DNA of 64,000 nt. It comes from Porphyromonas canoris. Lineage in GTDB: Bacteria > Bacteroidota > Bacteroidia > Bacteroidales > Porphyromonadaceae. Positions 37,440 to 45,784 of the stretch are shown piece after piece. Under the pieces are notes generated by a model, which was not told the DNA's origin, searched no databases, and worked only from the letters and a program-made list of their open reading frames with translations. The translations under genes and the position numbers were made by a program. The stretch is from NCBI RefSeq assembly GCF_000769115.1, contig NZ_JQZV01000013.1:413603-477602 (forward strand), given 5' to 3'. The first letter of the stretch is position 1. Every line of letters begins with the position of its first letter.

Positions 37440-38591
37440 ATGGATTCTTATATATTTCTTCAACACTATTGGTGGCTTGTAATCTCGCTTCTTGCAGCAC
37501 TTCTTGTCTTCCTTATGTTCGTTCAAGGTGGGCAGTCGTTCATATTCACGATAGGCAAAGAACCTATCAACAGACGTATGCTGATTAACTCTGTCGGACG
37601 CAAGTGGGAGTTTACATTTACTACGTTGGTAACTTTCGGAGGAGCGTTTTTTGCTTCTTTCCCTCTGTTCTATTCCACAAGTTTTAGTGCGTACTGGGTT
37701 TGGATCCCACTCTTATTCTGTTTTGTGATTCAGGCGGTATCGTATGAGTATCAGAACAAGCGGGGTAATGTCTGGGGATCTAAGACTTTCCAGATCTTCC
37801 TGTTCATCAATGGCGTTATGGGTCCATTGCTTATCGGTACTGCTGTGGGTACATTCTTTACCGGAGCAAACTTTATAGTGGAAAAGGGTAATCTCGTTAA
37901 TATAGGTAACTCGACCATTTCCTACTGGACCAATAGCTTTCATGGAATAGAGGCGATCTGGAGTACCCCATGGAATATCATCCTTGGTATTGCGGTGCTG
38001 TTCCTTTCACGCGTTACGGGATTGCTTTATTTCATCAACAATATCGACGACGACGCTCTCCGTGCTCGTGCTCGCAAGAGCATCTTGCCCAATGCAGTCA
38101 TCTTCCTTGCCACGTTCCTTGCATTTCTTGCATTCCTTCTTACAACGACAGGATGGGCGGTGGATCCGACGACAGGAGTTGTTAAACTCGAAGAGTATAA
38201 GTATCTTCACAACCTGTTGGACATACCTGCCTTGATCGTTGTTCTCCTTATCGGAGTGGTCTTGGTGCTTTACGGCATCGGTCGTTCTGCACTTGATAAG
38301 AGCTTCAACAAGGGTATCTGGTATCAGGGAGTGGGTGTGGTGCTGACGGTGCTCGTTCTTTTCTTGCTTGCCGGATGGAACAATACAGCCTATTATCCCT
38401 CTTTGGCGGACCCTCAAAGCTCGCTTCATTTGGGTAATAGTTCGTCATCGGAGTTCACTCTGAAAGTGATGGCTTATGTTTCCATAGCGGTTCCTTTTGT
38501 CTTTGCGTACATCTTCTACGCATGGAGACAGCTGGACTTCCACAAGATCACAAAGGATGAGATGAAAGACAAAGACGCTCATATCTATTGA
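37440..38591 (+). CDS. cydB: Cytochrome bd ubiquinol oxidase subunit II
   Basis: This 383-residue subunit has about eight or nine membrane segments and partners CydA. The N-terminal YWWLVISLLAALLVFLMFVQGGQ and RMLINSVGRKWEFTFTTLVTFGGAFFASFPLFY-type region are typical. There is no cydX or cydDC gene following; the operon ends here with a hairpin. Confidence 0.95.
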   Translation: MDSYIFLQHYWWLVISLLAALLVFLMFVQGGQSFIFTIGKEPINRRMLINSVGRKWEFTFTTLVTFGGAFFASFPLFYSTSFSAYWVWIPLLFCFVIQAVSYEYQNKRGNVWGSKTFQIFLFINGVMGPLLIGTAVGTFFTGANFIVEKGNLVNIGNSTISYWTNSFHGIEAIWSTPWNIILGIAVLFLSRVTGLLYFINNIDDDALRARARKSILPNAVIFLATFLAFLAFLLTTTGWAVDPTTGVVKLEEYKYLHNLLDIPALIVVLLIGVVLVLYGIGRSALDKSFNKGIWYQGVGVVLTVLVLFLLAGWNNTAYYPSLADPQSSLHLGNSSSSEFTLKVMAYVSIAVPFVFAYIFYAWRQLDFHKITKDEMKDKDAHIY

Positions 38592-38628
38592 TGTTGAAAC
38601 AGTAAACGTTTAAGTTTTTTACCAAGCA

Positions 38629-38656
38629 GGGAATATGCAGACCGCTGTGTATTCCC
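38629..38656 (+). terminator. Hairpin after cydB
   Basis: GGGAATA (38629-38635) pairs with TATTCCC (38650-38656). There is no T-run directly after it, and a near-consensus TAACTTTT (38660-38667) follows, which could be the promoter of the CsgG-type gene. Confidence 0.45.
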
Positions 38657-38681
38657 GCTTAACTTTTATACCGATAATATC

Positions 38682-39620
38682 ATGAAGAAATTAGTTTTGG
38701 GAGCATCACTGATGTTGATCCCCATGTTCGGGAGCAGTATGACGCCTCTTGCCGCACAAGTGCAGGAGACAACCCGTGAAAAGAGTATGGAAAAGCCGGA
38801 AAGAAGCCTCAAGTGGAAGGTTGCCATCGGTCGTTTTTCCAACGAAACGCAGTACGGCAAGGGCATCTTCTACAATCGTGAGAACGATCCTATGGCGAAG
38901 CAAGCGCTCGACATCCTCAGCACAAAGCTCTCCGCTTCCGAGAAGTTCATCTTACTCGAACGCTCCGATATAGACAAAGTACAGGCGGAGATAGAGAAGG
39001 GAAACATCTCTCATAAGATTGGGGCGGACTATCTGATACTTGGTTCCATCACGGAGTTTGGTCGTAAAGTAACCGGTAAAGATGGTGTGTTTTCCAATGA
39101 AAAGAGTCAGATCGTGGAGGCAGGCGTAAGTATCAGGATTGTGGACGTTTCCACAGGAATGGTGATCTACTCCGAAGAGGGCAAGGGATACGCAGAAACC
39201 ACAGCCAAGACCACGCTCGGATTCGGAGGAAAAGCCGGATACGATGCCACTCTTAGCGACAAAGCAATATCCGGAGCCATAGATCAGCTGGTCGAGAACA
39301 TCATCAACAAGTGTACCGATAAGCCTTGGAAGACCTATCTCATCAGTGCGGACAACGAAGCCATCGTTATTGCCGGCGGAGCTTCTCAGGGTCTGAAGGT
39401 GAACGATAAGTTTGATGTCTATACTCGTGGCAAGAGAGTCAAGAACCCTCAAACGGGTGTGGAGTTTGAGCTTCCGGGCAAGAAGACAGCCGTTATAAAG
39501 GTAGAGATGGTGGCAGGAGATACGCCGATGACTGAGTTTGCCATTGTAACCATCGTGGAGGGTGCGTTCGACTTCAACTCTCTCGACAAATATTACGTTC
39601 AGGAACAGGATAAAGAGTAA
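38682..39620 (+). CDS. CsgG-family outer membrane protein
   Basis: This 312-residue protein has a signal peptide cleaved near PLAAQ, without the lipobox usual for CsgG. The CsgG domain (about residues 45-210) includes VAIGRFSNETQYG, a LLERSDIDKVQAE helix and DYLILGSITEFGR, and a C-terminal domain follows (about 220-310). CsgG forms the secretion channel for curli, but members without curli genes occur in lipoprotein operons such as this. It leads four closely spaced genes (gaps 12, 15 and -4 bp). Confidence 0.88.
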   Translation: MKKLVLGASLMLIPMFGSSMTPLAAQVQETTREKSMEKPERSLKWKVAIGRFSNETQYGKGIFYNRENDPMAKQALDILSTKLSASEKFILLERSDIDKVQAEIEKGNISHKIGADYLILGSITEFGRKVTGKDGVFSNEKSQIVEAGVSIRIVDVSTGMVIYSEEGKGYAETTAKTTLGFGGKAGYDATLSDKAISGAIDQLVENIINKCTDKPWKTYLISADNEAIVIAGGASQGLKVNDKFDVYTRGKRVKNPQTGVEFELPGKKTAVIKVEMVAGDTPMTEFAIVTIVEGAFDFNSLDKYYVQEQDKE

Positions 39621-39632
39621 ATATTAAAGACG

Positions 39633-39986
39633 ATGAAAAGTATAAGACTTCTTTTTGCCACTCTTTTCGTAGCAGTGGCAGCATTGGGTTTATCGGGTTG
39701 CGGCTCTACCTCTTCCATACATGGCGGACGTGCCGATGTGGCATACGTCGTGGTGGCTGCGGCTCAAAACTATGTGGGAGAGACGGTCGCCGTAGAGGTG
39801 GATGGCGTTCACGTGGGCAATGTCGAGGTTCTCAAAGAGAAACATGTGGGCAAGAAAAAAGCCGGAATAGCCATCAAGCCCGGAAGACACACGTTGGTGT
39901 TGCGCACGCTTTCTTCCGGCAGGGTGATCAAAGAGCTTCAAATCTTTGTTTCAGCCCAAAGCTCCAAGACCGTATTGCTTCCTTAA
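39633..39986 (+). CDS. Small lipoprotein of the CsgG operon
   Basis: This 117-residue lipoprotein has lipobox LSGC (Cys23) followed by one compact domain with a PEGA-like pattern (VEVDGVHVGNVEVLKEKHVG...IKPGRHTLVLRT). PEGA-like domains are small beta folds on surface or envelope proteins. I do not recognise a precise family. It lies between the CsgG-type and DUF4810 genes. Confidence 0.8.
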   Translation: MKSIRLLFATLFVAVAALGLSGCGSTSSIHGGRADVAYVVVAAAQNYVGETVAVEVDGVHVGNVEVLKEKHVGKKKAGIAIKPGRHTLVLRTLSSGRVIKELQIFVSAQSSKTVLLP

Positions 39987-40001
39987 TCTCCGCCGAACGA
40001 A

Positions 40002-40367
40002 ATGAAGATAAAGAAAATGCCGGCTCTCATGGCAGGCGTGGCAGGAACGGTGCTTCTGCTATCCTCTTGCGAGGCATCGAGATCCCTTTACAGCTGGTAC
40101 TCTTATGAGGATGCCTCTTACAGAGCAATGAAGACACGCTCCGAAGAAGATACGAATGCTCTGATCGCAACCTACAAAAAGATCATAGAGAGACAGCTTG
40201 GATCTCGTCGGACAGTGCCGCCCGGAATATATGCCGAGTATGCTCTTGTACTCATCAAGCAGAATAAAGTGGAGGAGGGGATAGAGATGTTTGAAAAAGA
40301 GATGGAGCTATACCCGGAGAGCAAGAAGTATATAAGTAGAATCGTAGAACAGTATAAGAAGAGATGA
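40002..40367 (+). CDS. DUF4810 lipoprotein
   Basis: This 121-residue lipoprotein has lipobox LSSC, then SLYSWYSYEDASYRAMKTR and two helices resembling a tetratricopeptide-like pair (GIYAEYALVLIKQNKVEEGIEMFEKE). DUF4810 proteins occur with CsgG and DUF799 proteins in other Gram-negatives. Its stop overlaps the next start in an ATGA. Confidence 0.85.
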   Translation: MKIKKMPALMAGVAGTVLLLSSCEASRSLYSWYSYEDASYRAMKTRSEEDTNALIATYKKIIERQLGSRRTVPPGIYAEYALVLIKQNKVEEGIEMFEKEMELYPESKKYISRIVEQYKKR

Positions 40368-41059
40368 AAAAGCATATAACCCTCTCTCCGAAGCGGATGC
40401 TCCGAGCCTCCGCACTGCTCATGATGGCTTGGCTGATGCTCTCCTGCAGCGTTACCACCACTACCAGACGCACCGCTTATCCGAAGATGTACGAAGAGCG
40501 ACCTGCTTCCATCCTTATCATGCCTCCTATCAACGAGACCAATCATGTGGAAGCAAAGGAGTTTTTCTTCACCTCTCTTGCACAGCCTTTGGCAGAGAGA
40601 GGCTATTACGTATTCTCTCCATTTCTCTCCATGGAACTGCTCCAACAGGAGAGCGCAAACGATGCAGAGGTTTTTGTAGAAGGCTCCATGAAACCGTTTC
40701 TTGACTTTTTCGGAACGGATGCAGTGCTCTTCACCCGAATAAAAAAGTGGGAGAAAGCGAGCCTTATATCTCAGATGTACGTGGAGGTGGAGTATCTCTT
40801 GAAGTCCGCCAAGACGGATGAGATCATCTTCCAAAAGAGTGCCAATGTAACGGTAGACCTTAGCGTCAATTCCGGTAACGGATTGGTGGATCTGCTTGCC
40901 GGTGCTATCTCCACAGCCGTAACGGATAAGATCGTCGCTGCCAGAAAGGCAAACCGGTTTATCCTTGCCGATATGCCTTTCGGACGATACTCTCCGGAGT
41001 ATGGAAAAGATGGTGATATTCCTGCAAGAGAAAAGCATATCACTGCCGTGGTGAGGTAG
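40364..41059 (+). CDS. DUF799 (GNA1162-type) lipoprotein
   Basis: This 231-residue lipoprotein has lipobox LMLSC (Cys28), then SILIMPPINETNHVEAKEFFFTS and a following alpha/beta domain characteristic of DUF799, known in Neisseria as GNA1162. The fold is thought to resemble TolB N-terminal or CsgG-like envelope proteins. It is the last gene of the four-gene operon and is followed by a terminator. Confidence 0.85.
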   Translation: MKKHITLSPKRMLRASALLMMAWLMLSCSVTTTTRRTAYPKMYEERPASILIMPPINETNHVEAKEFFFTSLAQPLAERGYYVFSPFLSMELLQQESANDAEVFVEGSMKPFLDFFGTDAVLFTRIKKWEKASLISQMYVEVEYLLKSAKTDEIIFQKSANVTVDLSVNSGNGLVDLLAGAISTAVTDKIVAARKANRFILADMPFGRYSPEYGKDGDIPAREKHITAVVR

Positions 41060-41084
41060 TAAAATTGATTGCAAATAACGTTAG

Positions 41085-41123
41085 CGGGTGTGGCGGATAT
41101 GGTTTCTGCCACACCCGTTTTCT
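41085..41123 (+). terminator. Terminator of the CsgG operon
   Basis: CGGGTGTGGC (41085-41094) pairs with GCCACACCCG (41108-41117), followed by TTTTCT. Confidence 0.9.
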
Positions 41124-41245
41124 GTTTACGAGACCTTTTCTCTGCTCTATGGTTATAAGGTAAGCCGGAATGAAAGTTTCATTGAAGCTGTTTGGAAAAC
41201 GATTTATACACTGTAAGAAGTTTTGGTAAACCTTTTCACTGCTAT

Positions 41246-41324
41246 AAATCGAGGTCTGATTCTTGAACTTTAAGGCTTGATTTGTGGCAGTCGGCTCTTG
41301 ATTTGTCCGGATCAAATCTTGGTT
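41246..41324. repeat. 21-bp-period degenerate repeat array C
   Basis: AAATCGAGG (41246-41254) is followed by units TCTGA, CTTGA, CTTGA and CTTGG at 41255, 41276, 41297 and 41318, an exact 21-bp period. It is intergenic, between the CsgG operon and tsf, and runs in the same orientation as array A and opposite to B. Confidence 0.75.
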
Positions 41325-41403
41325 CCCAATTTTATACACGTTTAACACAAGAAGTAAAGCTGTATAACATAACTTCTAAAGCTGTTCGCATAGAATAGTA
41401 AAC

Positions 41404-41442
41404 AAAAAAATCCTCCGCTCGGAAAGAGCAGAGGATTTTTTT
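41404..41442. terminator. Bidirectional terminator after tsf
   Basis: AAAAAATCCTC...GCTC pairs with GAGC...GAGGATTTTTTT, flanked by A- and T-runs on both sides. It can stop tsf transcripts on the minus strand. Confidence 0.85.
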
Positions 41443-41497
41443 GTTTCAGGATCGGAGCAAGAAGTATTGCCACCGATGTTATGATGTCAGACTGTGC

Positions 41498-42322
41498 TTA
41501 CTCTACGTTCAAAGTAACGCGCTTGAAGTTTGTTACCGTAAGAGTTGCGCTTTCAGACTTAAGATACTGCTCTACAGTCTGCTTGTTGTCCTTGATATTA
41601 TCTTGAGAAAGAAGAGTGTTTTCCTTGAAATACTTTTGCAGAGAACCTTCAACGATCTTGTCGATGATGTTTTCCGGCTTGCCGGACTCTATTGCCTTTT
41701 CACGAGCAATCTCTTTTTCTGTCTCAACAATCTTAGCAGGAACATCTTCTGCAGTGATACCCACAGGGTTCATTGCAGCTACCTGCATAGCGATGTTGCG
41801 TCCAACCTGGTACTCTACCTCTTCGTTGAAACCAACGATGGTAGCCAACATGTTACCCGGGTGGATGTAAGAAGATACGCCGGTAGCTTCTACAAACTCG
41901 TAGAAACCGATCTCCATCTTCTCTCCTGTAACACCGATTCTATCTGTTATATGCTCTGCAACGCTTCTACCATCGGTCATAGGAAGAGCAGCAAGTTCTT
42001 CCATTGTCTTTGGCTTATTGGTCATAGCGCAGTCGAGTATTGCTTCTGTCAGTTTAATAAACTCTTCGTTCTTAGCCACGAAGTCTGTTTCGCACTTTAG
42101 AGCAACGATAGCGGCAAAGCCTTTTTCTGTTTTAGAAAGAACGCAACCTTCCGATGCTTCTCTGTCCGAACGTTTTGCTGCCACAGCCTGACCTTTCTTT
42201 CTGATGATTTCCATCGCTTTGTCGAAGTCGTTGTTGGCTTCTTCGAGTGCCTTCTTACAGTCCATCATACCAGCACCGCTCATTTTGCGGAGCTTGGCGA
42301 TATCTGCCATTGTAACTGCCAT
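41498..42322 (-). CDS. tsf: Translation elongation factor Ts
   Basis: This 274-residue nucleotide-exchange factor releases GDP from EF-Tu. The N-terminal KLRKMSGAGMMDCKKALEE and the core ALKCETDFVAKNEEF are diagnostic. It is the last gene of rplM-rpsI-rpsB-tsf on the minus strand. A 15-bp stem with a T-run lies between it and rpsB, so its level may be set separately. Confidence 0.97.
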   Translation of the reverse strand: MAVTMADIAKLRKMSGAGMMDCKKALEEANNDFDKAMEIIRKKGQAVAAKRSDREASEGCVLSKTEKGFAAIVALKCETDFVAKNEEFIKLTEAILDCAMTNKPKTMEELAALPMTDGRSVAEHITDRIGVTGEKMEIGFYEFVEATGVSSYIHPGNMLATIVGFNEEVEYQVGRNIAMQVAAMNPVGITAEDVPAKIVETEKEIAREKAIESGKPENIIDKIVEGSLQKYFKENTLLSQDNIKDNKQTVEQYLKSESATLTVTNFKRVTLNVE

Positions 42323-42365
42323 TGTCTCTTTATTATTAAGGGTTATACGTTTAAGTTTTTGTTGC

Positions 42366-42455
42366 GTAAGAGCATAGGGGAAGCTCTTAGCGTTATTTGA
42401 AAAAGATAGACGTACCTTTCTGTTGCTCGGTTGGCGGTAGAAAAGGTACGTCTAT
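42366..42455 (-). terminator. Terminator-like hairpins between rpsB and tsf
   Basis: A 15-bp perfect stem (GATAGACGTACCTTT 42404-42418 with AAAGGTACGTCTATC 42441-42455) is followed on the minus strand by TTTTTC. A second 7-bp stem (TAAGAGC/GCTCTTA, 42366-42388) lies nearer tsf. No TAnnTTTG box was seen in front of tsf. Confidence 0.75.
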
Positions 42456-42510
42456 CATAAAGATTATTTAGTGTCTAAGTCTTGCAGCTTTGCTGCGAAA
42501 GGGTCTGAAA

Positions 42511-43359
42511 TTACTCTTCGTCGTTGTTCTTAGCGTACTTATCTACCAAGCGAGCGTTAAGTGCTTCGCTATCTTCTTGTTTTGTGCGCTCTCTACGAGC
42601 TCCGCTACGAGTGCGTCTTTCTCTTTTTACCGGAGTTGCTTCTTCTTCGTTTTTCTCGTCTGCCTTTTCGATCTTACGCTCAAGACTTCCTTCCTTGATA
42701 GCCTCGCAAACTGCATTGAGGATAACACTGATAGAGTCTTTAGCATCGTCATTCGCAGGGATTACGTAGTCGATGTTTCCGGGGTTGGAGTTAGTATCCA
42801 CGATTGCAAATACAGGAATACCCAAGCGTTGAGCTTCACGTATGGCAATGTGCTCTTTAAGAACGTCTATTACAAATAGAGCGGAAGGAAGACGTCTCAT
42901 GTTTGAGATAGAACCCAAAGTGCGTTCCAACTTTGCGCGTTGTCTTTCCACTTGGAGCTTTTCTCTCTTAGAAAGGTTGTCAAAGGTACCGTCCTTTGTC
43001 ATCTTATCTATAGAGTCCATCTTCTTTACAGCCTTGCGGATAGTAAGGAAGTTGGTAAGCATACCGCCCGGCCATCTTTCTACTACGTATGGCATCTCTA
43101 CAGACTCAGCGTATTGAGCTACGGTCTCTTTGGCTTGCTTCTTTGTGGCTACAAAAAGGATTGTTTTGCCTTGTGCAGCCATCTTTTTCAAGGCTTCAGC
43201 AGCCTCGTCTATTTTGGCAACTGTTTTGTGTAGGTCGATTATATGAATACCGTTGCGCTCCATAAAGATATAGGGCGCCATAGCAGGATTCCACTTTCTT
43301 GTGAGGTGTCCGAAGTGCGAACCTGCCTCTAATAGTTGGTCAAATGTTACTCTTGACAT
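42511..43359 (-). CDS. rpsB: 30S ribosomal protein S2
   Basis: This 282-residue ribosomal protein starts at ATG 43359 (MSRVTFDQLLEAGSHFGH), the usual start; an extension to 43431 is not supported. AAPYIFMERNGIHIIDLHKT-like core and the IPVFAIVDTNSNP segment are typical. A charged C-terminal tail (from about residue 240, rich in Glu, Arg and Lys) is longer than in E. coli. It is followed by tsf after a strong hairpin. Confidence 0.96.
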   Translation of the reverse strand: MSRVTFDQLLEAGSHFGHLTRKWNPAMAPYIFMERNGIHIIDLHKTVAKIDEAAEALKKMAAQGKTILFVATKKQAKETVAQYAESVEMPYVVERWPGGMLTNFLTIRKAVKKMDSIDKMTKDGTFDNLSKREKLQVERQRAKLERTLGSISNMRRLPSALFVIDVLKEHIAIREAQRLGIPVFAIVDTNSNPGNIDYVIPANDDAKDSISVILNAVCEAIKEGSLERKIEKADEKNEEEATPVKRERRTRSGARRERTKQEDSEALNARLVDKYAKNNDEE

Positions 43360-43517
43360 TGCGTTTACTTTCTTTTTGTGTTTAACACTTTCAACATGCA
43401 AGTAGATTGCCTTTCGGTCGATGTCTTGCAAGTTTAGATACTAAACGGTTGAATAAATAATTTTTGTACTGAATAGTTCGTTCTCCAAGGTTGATATTCG
43501 GAAAATGTACCGTAATA

Positions 43518-43904
43518 TTAACGCTTGCTGAACTGGAATTTCTTACGAGCTTTAGGTTGTCCCGGTTTTTTACGTTCTACAGAACGTGGGTCGCGAGTCA
43601 TGAATCCTTCTGCACGTAGTGCTGGTTTGTCTTCCGGGTTGATCTTCACCAAAGCTCTTGCGATAGCCAGACGGGCTGCTTCGCTTTGACCTTTGAAACC
43701 ACCACCCTTAAGGTTGATTTTGATGTCGTACTTGTCCAGAGCCTCCAACTTAGCCAATGGCTGCTTTACTACGAATTGTAGTATAGAAGAAGGGAAATAG
43801 CGTTCCAGCTCTTTCTTGTTGATAACAATCTTTCCACTGCCTGCTTTTACGTAAACACGTGCCACTGCAGCTTTTCTACGGCCTATAGCATTTATCTGTT
43901 CCAT
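43518..43904 (-). CDS. rpsI: 30S ribosomal protein S9
   Basis: This 128-residue protein of the small subunit contains GRRKAAVARVYVKAGSG at the N-terminus and ends in PGQPKARKKFQFSKR, the basic tail that reaches the P-site tRNA. It begins 3 bp after rplM, the conserved rplM-rpsI pairing. rpsB follows 158 bp later. Confidence 0.97.
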   Translation of the reverse strand: MEQINAIGRRKAAVARVYVKAGSGKIVINKKELERYFPSSILQFVVKQPLAKLEALDKYDIKINLKGGGFKGQSEAARLAIARALVKINPEDKPALRAEGFMTRDPRSVERKKPGQPKARKKFQFSKR

Positions 43905-43906
43905 AA

Positions 43907-44362
43907 TTACTTAAGAGTGTTGATGTCTATGCTTTTAGGTTGTTGAGCTTGATGAGCATGCTCCTCTCCGCTATACACATAAAGGTTCTTAATAATCTTG
44001 TCGCCAAGACGGTTCTTAGGCAACATACCTTTTACTACTTTTCTGAAAAGTCTGTCCGCACCCTTATCCATGAGGCGTTTTGGAGTCGTTACTCTCTGTC
44101 CTCCCGGGTATCCGGTGTGTGATAGGTACTCTCTACCTGTCCATTTGTTTCCGGTCAGAACTACTTTGTCTGCATTGATAACGATAACGTTATCACCACA
44201 ATCAACGTGTGGAGTGAAGTTCGGCTTGTACTTGCCACGCAGTAGCTTTGCTACCTTAGAGCATAGTCTTCCGAGAGATTGGCCTGTTGCATCTACAACG
44301 ACCCACTCTTTTGTCACAGTTGCCTTGTTTGCAGAAATGGTCTTGAAACTTAAAGTATCCAC
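43907..44362 (-). CDS. rplM: 50S ribosomal protein L13
   Basis: This 151-residue large-subunit protein begins MDTLSFKTISANKATV and has WVVVDATGQSLGRLCSKVA and the DRLFRKVVKGMLPKNRLG segment. It leads the rplM-rpsI-rpsB-tsf block, behind a leader with a hairpin and a TACATTTG promoter box. Confidence 0.97.
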   Translation of the reverse strand: MDTLSFKTISANKATVTKEWVVVDATGQSLGRLCSKVAKLLRGKYKPNFTPHVDCGDNVIVINADKVVLTGNKWTGREYLSHTGYPGGQRVTTPKRLMDKGADRLFRKVVKGMLPKNRLGDKIIKNLYVYSGEEHAHQAQQPKSIDINTLK

Positions 44363-44516
44363 TTTCTATAAACTTTTTTGTTGGTAAATAAAATGTTCGA
44401 CCTTTGCTCTCTTGCCATCGAGCGGACACACTCATTGTGCAAATCTGCTCCGGTCTAACGGTTCATACAAAGAGACCCATAGGGTCCCGGTTGATAATAA
44501 TCGGCTTGCAAATGTA
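44363..44516 (-). promoter_or_regulatory. rplM leader with promoter box
   Basis: The minus strand has TACATTTG at 44509-44516 and then a leader of about 140 nt. A hairpin with a 7-bp stem and 3-nt loop lies at 44472-44488. Such a leader could be a ribosomal-protein autoregulatory site, but I cannot match it to a known family by eye. Confidence 0.45.
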
Positions 44517-44592
44517 CGACTTTTTTTTCAATTAGCCATACGATCCTGTTCCCCTCCTTTTCTTCCTTTTTCATTCAACCTCCTCTTGCTCA

Positions 44593-45134
44593 TTTTTATA
44601 TATTCCATCCCGATCGCTTCCCCTCTCGAAATGCTCTCTCTATTTTGATTGAAGGTGGTGTTTTCAGAGGGGTGCCGAATTTGTTAAATCACTCCGTTTT
44701 ATTAACATTATTTTTGACACATATTCACCCAAAACGCTAAACGAGCATATTTTGTCGGCTTAACGTGTTTAATTTTTCAATGAACACGTTTACTGATTGC
44801 ATTTAATACGTTTACCGGATTCGATTAAAGTGTTTAGTCGAAATCATCAAAACGCTAAATGTCAACCGATTACCTGTTTTTACCCTAAAAAGCACCTGAA
44901 AAGGAAGATTTCTTTATTAGGAAACGTTTACAGGTTTGGGTGCTAAAATTTACACCAATTAACGCGAAAAACGCCCATGAAACGGACTGAGAAAAAATTT
45001 TTTCCGAATTCGCGATTTCTCGTATTCGGTTGAGATGTAAAGATTTAGGAGAATAGAGAAATTTTTCCGAGCTGAAACCGGTTCGGAGAAGAGGATTTCG
45101 GAGGCATTTTCAGGGAGTCCGTTTTTATATAAAA
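44593..45134 (+). repeat. Dispersed ~542-bp intergenic element, copy 3
   Basis: Left border is TTTTTATATATTCCATCCCG and right border TTTTTATATAAAA. Core motifs are AACGTGTTTA at 44762, AACACGTTTA at 44783, AATACGTTTA at 44805 and AAAGTGTTTA at 44827 (steps 21, 22, 22). The following CACCTGAAAAGG, TTTATTAGGAAACGTTTACAGG and TTAACGCGAAAAA blocks match copies 1 and 4. Confidence 0.85.
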
Positions 45135-45150
45135 GTGCGCTCCGAAGCGC
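45122..45150 (-). terminator. engB terminator
   Basis: On the minus strand GGGCGCTTCGGAGCGC (5-bp stem, tetraloop) is followed by ACTTTTATATAAAAA. Its T-tract is the border of repeat copy 3. Confidence 0.7.
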
Positions 45151-45156
45151 CCTTTT

Positions 45157-45765
45157 TTACCTCTGCTTTATGCTTTGATTGATCTCTTCGATATACTCCA
45201 AAAGTTCGTCCGCTCCTCTTAGCTTTTCGCCGGATGTGATGAAGATGGGAGGGAGGTCTTCCCAGCTTTTCAGCAGTTCGTTTTTGTAGTTCTCTATGTT
45301 TTGCCGGAGCTTGGTCTCGGAGAGTTTGTCGCTCTTTGTGAAGACGATGGAGAATGGTATACCGTGCTCGCCCATCTGCTCTATGAAAGCGATGTCTATA
45401 CTCTGCGGTTCGTGACGACAGTCTATGAGGATGAATAGATTGGTCAGATTTTCCGAGCCTAAGATGTAGCCTTCTATCAGTTTACGAAATCCCTCTCGGA
45501 TGTTTTTAGGTGTCTTGGCATAGCCGTAGCCCGGAAGGTCTACGATGTAGAAGCTGTCGTTGATGTTGAAATAGTTGAGAAGCTGTGTCTTTCCGGGCTT
45601 TTGTGAAGTCTTGGCAAGCCCTTTTCTACCGGTGAGCATATTGATCAGTGTGGACTTTCCCACATTGGATCTGCCGATGAAAGCATACTCCGGTCTGCCG
45701 TCGCTGTTGGGCGTTTGTGATGGAGCGCTGCAACTCTTAACAAATTCTGCTGTCAAAATCTTCAT
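45157..45765 (-). CDS. engB: Ribosome biogenesis GTP-binding protein EngB/YsxC
   Basis: This 202-residue GTPase has the G1 motif GRSNVGKS, G3 DLPGYGYAKT and G4 TKSDK. It assists late assembly of the large ribosomal subunit. It is the last gene of the minus-strand operon from purM, 19 bp after miaA. Confidence 0.95.
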   Translation of the reverse strand: MKILTAEFVKSCSAPSQTPNSDGRPEYAFIGRSNVGKSTLINMLTGRKGLAKTSQKPGKTQLLNYFNINDSFYIVDLPGYGYAKTPKNIREGFRKLIEGYILGSENLTNLFILIDCRHEPQSIDIAFIEQMGEHGIPFSIVFTKSDKLSETKLRQNIENYKNELLKSWEDLPPIFITSGEKLRGADELLEYIEEINQSIKQR

Positions 45766-45784
45766 ATTCTCTTTCAGTTTTCTT

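Noticed and set aside
38682-41059. Curli secretion locus
   Set aside because: CsgG-type protein is present, but no CsgA, CsgB, CsgE or CsgF homolog was recognised.
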